Shown: positions 56,795 to 64,000 of the stretch, piece after piece
Layout of the letters: the number at the start of each line of letters is the position of its first letter
How positions within the stretch are numbered: position 1 is the stretch's first letter
Origin: Rhexocercosporidium sp. MPI-PUGE-AT-0058
Lineage: Eukaryota > Ascomycota > Leotiomycetes > Helotiales
Reading direction: 5' to 3'
NCBI GenBank assembly: GCA_020746875.1
Contig: JAGTJL010000009.1
Location: forward strand, 2,356,001 to 2,420,000
Length of the DNA: 64,000 nt
Program-made: the position numbers and the translations under genes
The notes under the pieces: model-generated
Databases searched by the model: none
What the model saw: the letters and a program-made list of their open reading frames with translations, nothing else
What the model was told of the DNA's origin: nothing

Positions 56795-58903
56795 ATGGAT
56801 GGTGGTCTATGCTCCACGTGCCGTAGACATAACGCCGATCTGAAGCCTACCACGAGGCCAAGCGAGAGTCGAGAAGTCAGTCTCCACAGCCTTCATACTT
56901 CAGCATTGATTTGCAAGATATGTGCCTTCGTCCAAGAAGTTCCATTATTGGATCCGACCACACCAGATCTTACCAACGAGTCGTACGAAAGCTCTAGGAT
57001 CAAGGTAGATGACGGGGGTCCATGGTTCACAGGGTAGTGGCAAGGAACTTTGGTGATTGAGGCGTATCAAGCTGGTTAGTCACTTGTCATACAATGTTGA
57101 ACTATCTGACTGGACGCATTGTAGGAACACAACCTAGACTTCCAGAGCCGAGAGAGGTATCCCGAGAGTTGTCGTGCGAGGCTGCGGCTGGGATCATCAA
57201 AGAATGGATGGCATCTTGTGACGGTCATGTCGAGTGCACATCCCAAGCCCACTTTTCTCAGAAGAGAACACTGCAAACAGGCAAGGATCGATTAAGAACT
57301 CAGTGTCACCATGAGACTGAAGCTTATTTGTTCTACCCGAAAAGACTTATCTGGCTGGGTCCTGATGTCGAGCCAGCTCGATTAGTACCATTTCCTAATG
57401 AAGATGTTGAATATGCTGCGTTAAGTTATTGGTGTGTAATAATCTGCACTTGATGCTTGTTAATACTGATACAAAATTCTTGGAATAGCTGGGGCAGAGC
57501 TACAGAGGGAGAGCATGTCTTTAAAACGGATGAGTCCACAAAGTCAGAATTTGAGACTGCCATTCCCCTGGCCAAGGTTCCACGAACCTTGATAGATGCT
57601 TTCGCGTTGGCCAAGAAACTCCGTCTTGAATTTCTCTGGGTCGATGCGCTGTGCATCGTCCAAGGAAGTCGAGAAGAGTGGGAGGAAGAGTCAGCGAAAA
57701 TGGGAAGCATTTACTCCAGCGCGAAGATCGTTCTGTCATCAACACAATCATCCAATGTCACTGATGGTGTGTTTCTGACTCGGTCAACAATGTCATTGGC
57801 TCAGGACATTAAAAGTCCTGACGGCTCGATGTATGCTCGAAGAAACATGAACCACGAAATTAACACATCATGCAGAACCAAATCTAACAAGTGGTGGGAA
57901 GCAAATATCAACAACACTTTCCCTGTCCTGTCCCGAGGTTGGTGCTTCCAGGAGCGGATGCTAGCAACTCGAATCGTTCACTTTACGCCCACAGAACTAG
58001 TGTGGGAATGCTAGAAATGTCGAAAATGCGAGTGCGGTATTGTCCAGAGCCATCTTTTCCTAGCCAAGAACAACATCTCTTCAGCCTTCCGAATATGCCT
58101 CGTAGAAGATGTTGGGGAAAGAGGATTGAGGCAGATGTGGCGAGAGTTTGTCAGAAGTTACTCCGTGAGGAAACTTTACCAATATGGACGATAAGCTGGC
58201 AGCACTCTCGGGTATCGCGGCGTTAATGAAGAACAAGACAGAGGGTATGTATGCTGCTGGTTTGTGGAAAGCTTCGATGCCTTTTGATCTGCTGTGGAGG
58301 TGTGATCAAACTGGTGATCTGAGCACCAAGAAAGAAAGACTGTCATCTCGGTCTTGGATTTCGGTTGACGGTGCTGTTAAATGGCCTATGTCGCTTGAAA
58401 CAAACCAAGAGCAACCTCTTCAATACATAAACTCCACCGCATACTTCGAATGTGGAGCTCTGGGAGCTGAAGTGTGTGAAGTTGTATGTCCAGTAGCTGG
58501 ATCAAATGACTTCGGCCAGGTAGCATTTGGGAAGATAATATTGAGGACAAGATTAATCGAAGCAACAGTCCGTTCCGTTCCTGACAATGACTGGGTCGGT
58601 TTGTACGACACTCATTGGGCTGTCCATGTACCTGGGTTAAATCTGGCACCGCTTTGGCTGGATATCTGTCTCGGCAAAATGGGGACGACAGTGGAGTCTA
58701 TTTACCTGATGGTAGTCATGAGTCCCGGGCAAGCAGACTGGACTTGGGAAGAAGCTCTGCTCGTGAGACGTAAACTCGGGTCTATGGATGAGTTTGAGCG
58801 TGTTGGCGTTGCAGCCAATGTCTGTCCAAAGACAAGAACTAAGTGGACGACTCTCAGAAGCTGGTTCGGAAGTAGCGAAATTTGGGAAGTGGTTCTTGTC
58901 TAA
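56795..58903 (+). pseudogene. HET-domain gene, broken by two TAG codons and one frameshift
   Basis: The segments 56795-57074, 57125-57431 and 57489-58903 follow clean GT..AG introns and carry a full HET protein: N-terminal Cys motif MDGGLCSTCRRHNAD with ICKICAF; VEYAALSY|CWGRATE; LEFLWVDALCIVQGSREEWEEESAKMGSIYSSAK; VLSRGWCFQERMLATRIVHFTPTELVWEC; and a C-terminal half from AALSGIAALMKNKTEGMYAAGLW. Breaks: TAG at 57035-57037 with coding-like sequence continuing after it; TAG at 58012-58014 directly after LVWEC, where the family continues with a Cys-rich CRKCECG block; and one extra T in the run at 58175-58177, which shifts VRKL into another frame. The summed length is 1 modulo 3, as expected for one inserted base. 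Both nonsense codons could arise from CAG by C to T. Confidence 0.82.
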
Positions 58904-60648
58904 AGGAATTTTGACTGAGGGGATTGAATGTACGAGAGGCATTCCAATACTTTCGCTACCTTGGCAATTGCAGAAGTGAAGTTGCACATCGAGACATCCG
59001 AGGAAGCTTACCTGAGGATTTCCGAAAGGCAAGCACCGCCGAGATTGTCTTGTCCAAGCCGATTGAAAAATCGACTTGATTGGAAACCCGTGATACTTCA
59101 TGTGCCAGTGCAGTAGTAGTCAAACAACAGGACGGATGTCACTGTTGCTCATTCGATCATCAGTTCGTCCCTTCAAAAGTAAGCCAACGTCTGATGACAA
59201 CCCAGGTTCCAGGAGCTGCCCTGTTAACTCGAAGCGACTCATCCACTGTTTGGACCCCACTTCGACGTTGTGAAATCTTCTCACCTATGCCATACTCAAA
59301 TTGAGCTAAATCAAAATAAGAAACATTTCTCGACTGTTGATTAGAAACTTGACTCTCGAACCGTCAGTATTTCTCGTTCCTATGGTCTTACTAAAAAGGA
59401 AGTTCCTAGTGGAAACCTTTCCTTTCTTTTGTGGTGTTTCGTTTCGTCGAGGAAACATGGCTCTTTCATACCATCGAATGAGGACTTGTCCTGGTGGTAT
59501 GCTTTTTGTGCTCCCATGCCCTTGGGTTGACCCACAGCTGATCAAGATGCCGGATTGCCAGCATACCAGAGACGGCCGTCTATGCTTCCGGGATGTGCGA
59601 CCCCATCAAACACAACCGAGCATTTGTAACCTTAGACGAAGATCGTTCGTTCAACTCAGTAAATTTGATAGCGATGCTAGATATCTTAATAGCGAAATTT
59701 CTCGTACCCCACGTTGATAGAACGATGCGACGACATGTCACGATGCAAAGGGATCGCCCTTGCCGATTTCAATGGTTCTAATTAATGCCCCTAAGGAATT
59801 ATTTCTCGGTGCAGGCGAAAATGTACGAAGCCTTGCGGCTAAGTCCGCATGGTGATTCATAGGCTTGTTTGGTCACAGCAAGAAAAACGAAATAAGTGAT
59901 GCTTCAAATGTCCAACACTTGTTCTCGTGAGCCCTTTCTCCGCGATAACTGGTACTGGAACTGGATTGTTTTGACGTGCAAGCATTCTCTAGCACGACAC
60001 ACTAATATAAAGTTAAATCAATGCTTTCCGAGGTTTTTCAGACGAAAAGCCTCAGTTCCCCTCCCGCAGGGCATAATGTGCACAGACATAAACCAGCCCC
60101 TGATGTCTCGACTAGCTAAGCGAGCTGCCCTACGAACCACAAATGCCTGCGGGATCTCCGTGCGTCTCATGCCCAAACAACATCTCCGGTTTCAGATGCT
60201 TGTTACTTCAGCTGGCAGCTCCAATCCGCAGGAGGCGAGCCAGACCCAGCCTCTTAGCCATAGCTTGGGATGGGGCACCTGTTCCGAACATCGTGTCTGG
60301 GCTTCCTAATTCGGGGTTGCAGGGCATAACCGAGTTTTCAAAAATGACGATGAGGAATCAACCTCGCATGAGTTCCCCATGAACTTGCAGTCGATCACGA
60401 AAACTAAGGCTATGCCATACCAAGTTGAGTTTCAGCCTCTGAGAAGCTTAGCAGACTTTAGACCCATGGCTTCCACATCCCTTTTCTGCTTCTCTTTCAC
60501 TTTTGTTCCTTCAACACCATCGTCGTTAATCTAATACTCAACATCTTCCGAATCTTCATTCTTCGGGCTGGACCTTCCAGTTCTTACTTTCTTTGAGCTG
60601 GTTCTCCCCTTTTCTCTTCCACATTCTTTGTAGACATCTTTCATCAAT
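58904..60648. other. Gene-poor stretch, no gene supported; pyrimidine-rich promoter at its end
   Basis: 1.7 kb of scattered open frames on both strands, each under 140 codons and without family motifs. Some could be remnants of the damaged HET locus, but I could not show it. The region 60470-60640 is strongly C/T-rich (CTTTTCTGCTTCTCTTTCAC) and probably serves as promoter and leader of the next gene. Confidence 0.5.
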
Positions 60649-62776
60649 ATGAGAATTAGTATTTTCCAACGTCGCCAGGCGGCAATCGATTCGAGCAAGC
60701 TGGTTTGGACCAAGGCACGAAGGCAGAACGATGGTGCGGATACAGCCACGGGCGACTTAGAGAAAGAAGCTCCTCAGGAGACCGCTGCCAGTCCAACCAC
60801 CGAGGAACCTACACCGACTGCTCCCCCACCAGCAGCTACCGAAGCACCTCGACCGGATGCCGTCACTCCCCCTACGGACAAAACGACTCCTTCCTCGGCA
60901 GAAGATACACCAAAAGCAGCCGAAACTCTCCCTCCAAAAGAGAATACCACTCCAGCAGAGAACAACGCTCCAGCAAAGAATAATGCTCCAGCAAAGAACG
61001 ACGCTCCAGCAGAGAATAATGCTCCAGCAAAGAACGACGCTCCAGCAAAGAACGACGCTCCAGCAGAGAATGACGCTCCAGCAGAGAATAATGCTCCAGC
61101 AAAGAATGACGCTCCAGCAGAGAAACCAACTCCCACAGAGACACCAACCCCTGCGGAGACAACCCCCCCAGCAGATATACCAACTCCAGCAGAGACAACC
61201 CCCCAACAGATATACCAACTCCAGCAGAGACCACCCCTCCAGCAGAAATACCAACTCCAGCAGAGACTACCCCTCCAGCAGAGACTACCCCTCCAGCAGA
61301 GACTACCCCTCCAGCAGAGACTACCCCTCCAGCAGAGACCACCCCTCCTCCAGCGGAGACATCAATTGAGGCATTGCCGACGACCTCTGAGTCTGCCCTT
61401 CTCCCCACGGAGACTGCCACCGTAAGGATAATGAACTCGGTTTCTGTGTAAATTTACTAACTTTATTAGCCAACAATCGTCTCTGAGACCGCAACACCGT
61501 CCATCTCCGTCCCAGAGGCCGTAACACCGTCTCCCACTGTAATTGATCAAATCACCAGCTCAGCCGAGCCGATTACAACACCGGAACAGCCTGTTGCCGC
61601 GCCTTCATCGGCTATTGTAGATGCTCCTCAGTCGTCTCCAGCTCCCGTCGCGGCCGATGAGCCCTCTTCGGTCGAAAACTCGGCTCCACCAGCTGAGACG
61701 TCTTCGGATATACCAAATCAAGCACCTTCCAAGCCGGAGGTATCCGCTTCTACCACATCGACACCTCCAACCGAAGCGACTCCGGCTCCAGCTCCTGGAG
61801 CTGAAGCTACAACTTCAAGCATTCAACAAGCTGCTTCCAAGCCAGCGGGTTCTTCTCCCGATGCATCAACTCCAACAAGCTCACCTGGCACTTCGGCTTC
61901 CTCTCTTCCTGGGGCTCCCGCCGCGGGCACTGCCTCCAGTACAGGTGCATCAGAAAGTGGGTCAACTCCCAAAGCATCGAGTGGTATTGCGAACGCTCTT
62001 CCATCTGGCGCTATCGACTCCGATTCATCAAGCATTCTCAAAACAAAGACTCAAGCGTCAACTTTCCTTACTGTAACATCTTCAAATGCACAAACCACAT
62101 CTCTTTCTCCTTCCTTTCAACGTCTCTCGGCTGTAGGATCCTTCACACAAGAAGCCGATAGCCTTCCCACAGCTGGAATAGCAAATCTTGGAAGCGGTAC
62201 CACAGGTTCCAATGCAGGCACTCTTTCTGGGGGCACTGATGTCGATGGGAACCCGATCAACCCCAACGGCATCACAGCTTCCCAAGACAAAATACAAGCA
62301 AGTAAATCCACTGTCGTAATCAGCGCCGTTGCTATTGGCGGTACGTTCTCATCCTATCTAATTCTTTGACATTAGCTAATTTGAAAGCAGTTGGCTCGAT
62401 CGCTCTGTTCGTCGGAGTTGTCTTCCTCATTCGCCGTATCATGCGTAAACGTCGTGTAGGAAAGGCAGAGTCTCCACCCAGCTCGCCACTTCTCACTCCT
62501 ATTGATTCGCCTATGCCTCTATCCATTGCTCGCAATATGAGCCAACGCTCAGACGGCAACGACTTCTGGAGTTTCAGCAACGGAAACACTATTGCTGGAC
62601 CAAGAGGCGAGAAAGCTGGCGATGAATACAGAGGGGTACCGCCTTTGAGCCCCCTACCTACCGCGGCAACAAACTACAGTGGAAATAACCCCAACGAATT
62701 TGCAGGCTTCAAGCTTTTCCCAAGTCCTAGCAAAGGAGTTGCGGCGGGGAAGACGCAAGTGCCAAGAGACTTTTAG
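60649..62776 (+). CDS. Repeat-rich single-pass membrane protein; frame broken at a C-run
   Basis: Segments 60649-61421, 61470-62340 and 62391-62776. Residues 1-90 are polar, with no clear signal peptide. Then come about ten 18-bp APAENN/APAKND repeats (60950-61125), followed by Pro/Thr repeats (AETTPPAD, IPTPAETT, TPPAETTPPAET). Exon 2 encodes a Ser/Thr/Pro-rich, likely O-glycosylated stalk ending KSTVVISAVAIG. Exon 3 completes one TM helix (VGSIALFVGVVFLIRRIMRKRR) and a cytosolic tail of about 110 aa with SPPSSPLLTPIDSP. The layout recalls fungal wall-stress sensors, but no WSC or MID2 Cys pattern is present. The three segments join only if one base is added in the C-run at 61199-61204 (6 C; the preceding repeat copy has 7). 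As written, translation ends at 61425. Confidence 0.65.
60946..61380 (+). repeat. Coding minisatellite: 18-bp Ala-Pro units followed by Pro-Thr units
   Basis: Roughly ten units of the type GCTCCAGCAGAGAATAAT / GCTCCAGCAAAGAACGAC are followed by units of the type ACTACCCCTCCAGCAGAG (five in a row near 61255-61345). Unit length is a multiple of three, so copy changes keep the frame; the C-run change at 61199-61204 does not. Confidence 0.9.
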
Positions 62777-63509
62777 GTTGAGGGTGGAGGACGGAGAGAG
62801 GATATGGTGGTAAGCAAGCGAAACTACGACATACGGGAATTTCGTTTGTACCAGAGAGGTAGCAGGTAGTGATAATATATGTATCCTCTCTCCTGCATGT
62901 TCTTCGTCAAATTGTGCATTGCCGAATAGACCTTTTCTCTTCATATATATTTGGAAACACTCGTCTCTGGGTATTCTTTGACTCAGGGAAGCCAGTTATT
63001 TTCGCCGCAAGAATAATGAACGCATCGTCTACTAAAATCAACTGGAACAGGACCAAGACGCATTACAAATTCATGGTAGATGTCTGAGATAAAGTGAAAG
63101 TAGAGAGCAATAAGGACCAAGGCAACGTCCGATGGATATTGGTAACCTTGATAATCATCGCCTAAATCCGAAATGGATTTCAGACACTGCTACATTTAGA
63201 CGAAGCTCCACTAGGACTCACCAAATACTTCGTAAACGTTTAGCCCACCGATTTCAACCACCAATCAAAGTTGATTGGATCCTAACAGTGTGTAAGGATT
63301 GCAGGTCAAAGGTCAAAGATATGGAAAAGTGGATAATGCGGCCAGATCTTGCGATGTTCACAATGACGTAGTATCCACTCTTCCCACTCAATTAGTAAGA
63401 CATTCAATATAAAGTAACTGTCAATGATCAACCTAGTTCAATTCCTCCCCATATCTCGCCAAAGAACTCAAGCATTGCAAGAACTTGCAGAAAACATCAA
63501 GAGAGCAAA
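62777..63509. other. Intergenic region, no gene seen
   Basis: 3' flank of the membrane-protein gene and promoter of the NmrA-like gene. An open frame at 63132-63371 has no family signal. Confidence 0.55.
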
Positions 63510-64000
63510 ATGCTCGCCCTCACAAGCTGCACCGGCAAACTAGGCAAAGCCACCCTCGACGCCATCATCGAACACAACCTCATCCCCCTCACCAACCTCA
63601 TAATCTGCACCTCATCCAACATCAACGATTCCAGATGGTCCATACTCAAGTCCAAAGGCGTGCAAGTCCGCTCTTTCAACTTTGACACCCCGTCACCCAC
63701 CGCTTTCAAAGACTGCACCTCCCTCTATCTAATCTCCACCCCCAATATCTCCCTAGATTTCAACAACGCTCCTCCCGGGTCCGGTCGAGAGAAAGCTCAC
63801 ATCGGCGCCATCGAAGCTGCGCTTGAAGCAGGCGTTACTAGGTTCTTCTATACGAGTTTGGCTTTTGGAGGAGACTCTGGTGCGGGCGTTATGAGGGCTC
63901 ACTTACGTACTGAGGAGTTCTTGAGAGGATTGCAGGAGAGAGAGGGAGTGAAAGTTACGGTTGTGAGAGAGGGGTTGTATAATGAGAGCTGGCCGCTTTA
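63510..64000 (+). CDS. NmrA-like NAD(P)-binding oxidoreductase, 5' part (continues beyond window)
   Basis: 163 codons are present without an intron. The start MLALTSCTGKLGKATLDAII carries a Rossmann nucleotide-binding turn (T-x-x-T-G-x-L-G), followed by LIICTSS, a second strand with VQVRSFNFDTPS, then LYLISTP, AIEAALEAGVTRFFYTSLAFGG and EGVKVTVVREGLYNESWP. This is the atypical SDR pattern of the NmrA / quinone-oxidoreductase-2 group, which bind NAD(P) and act as redox sensors or reductases. The ATG at 63510 is preceded by AGCAAA, a good fungal start context. The gene runs off the right edge of the window. Confidence 0.88.
   Translation, partial: MLALTSCTGKLGKATLDAIIEHNLIPLTNLIICTSSNINDSRWSILKSKGVQVRSFNFDTPSPTAFKDCTSLYLISTPNISLDFNNAPPGSGREKAHIGAIEAALEAGVTRFFYTSLAFGGDSGAGVMRAHLRTEEFLRGLQEREGVKVTVVREGLYNESWPL

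Noticed and set aside
60946..61380. CRISPR-like periodicity
   Set aside because: Contiguous coding minisatellite without spacers, in a eukaryotic genome.
61621..62076. 151-codon Leu/Gln/Arg-rich plus-strand frame
   Set aside because: Out-of-frame shadow of the Ser/Thr/Pro stalk in exon 2 of the membrane protein; the coding frame is fixed by both flanking splice sites.

Overview
The window reads as nuclear DNA of a filamentous ascomycete (Pezizomycotina). The evidence is short spliceosomal introns (about 41-210 bp, most 45-80 bp, GT..AG, often with a CTAAC/CTGAC-like branch point), pyrimidine-rich 5' flanks, close gene packing on both strands, and families typical of this group: a Pth11-like rhodopsin-fold receptor, HET-domain genes, a NACHT/STAND receptor, WSC-domain secreted proteins and a large-subunit catalase with a DJ-1-like tail. 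A Leotiomycete is my best guess, but that is only a guess. Gene models below were spliced by hand by testing donor and acceptor phase against family motifs. Nearly all close in frame; the exceptions are noted.

Layout. 1-13.7 kb is mostly conserved: the 3' end of a tail-anchored protein, a Pth11-like receptor (-), a drug/metabolite-superfamily transporter (-), ypt7/Rab7 (-) head to head with atg16 (+), dot1 (-) and a YML020W-like protein (-). 13.7-24 kb is accessory: an AT-rich gap with a perfect 29-bp inverted repeat, then a large NACHT receptor (-) with C2H2 fingers and a recently duplicated 3' end, divergent from a SNF2/RING helicase (+). 24.4-33.6 kb holds rrp5 (+) and a catalase (+). 34.3-38.7 kb is one long secreted heme peroxidase with four WSC domains (-), with a single in-frame TAA in a Ser/Thr linker. 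40.7-53.5 kb is housekeeping again: a JmjC protein (+), eIF4B (-), a Tim17-family protein (+), a methyltransferase (+), a Cdt2-like WD40 protein (-) and spb1 (+).

53.7-64 kb is accessory: an intact HET gene (-) head to head with a broken HET gene (+; two TAG codons and one frameshift), a long gene-poor stretch, a repeat-rich single-pass membrane protein (+) whose reading frame is broken at a C-run inside a repeat, and the start of an NmrA-like oxidoreductase (+) that leaves the window.

Functional links. The head-to-head ypt7/atg16 pair joins two steps of autophagy (membrane formation and vacuole fusion) at one promoter. rrp5, spb1 and eIF4B are ribosome and translation genes but are not clustered. 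The catalase and the WSC peroxidase are convergent neighbours, both handling peroxide. The NACHT receptor and the HET pair are candidate self/non-self recognition loci and carry the marks of fast change (tandem duplication, gene death). I found no CRISPR array, rRNA, tRNA or intact transposon.
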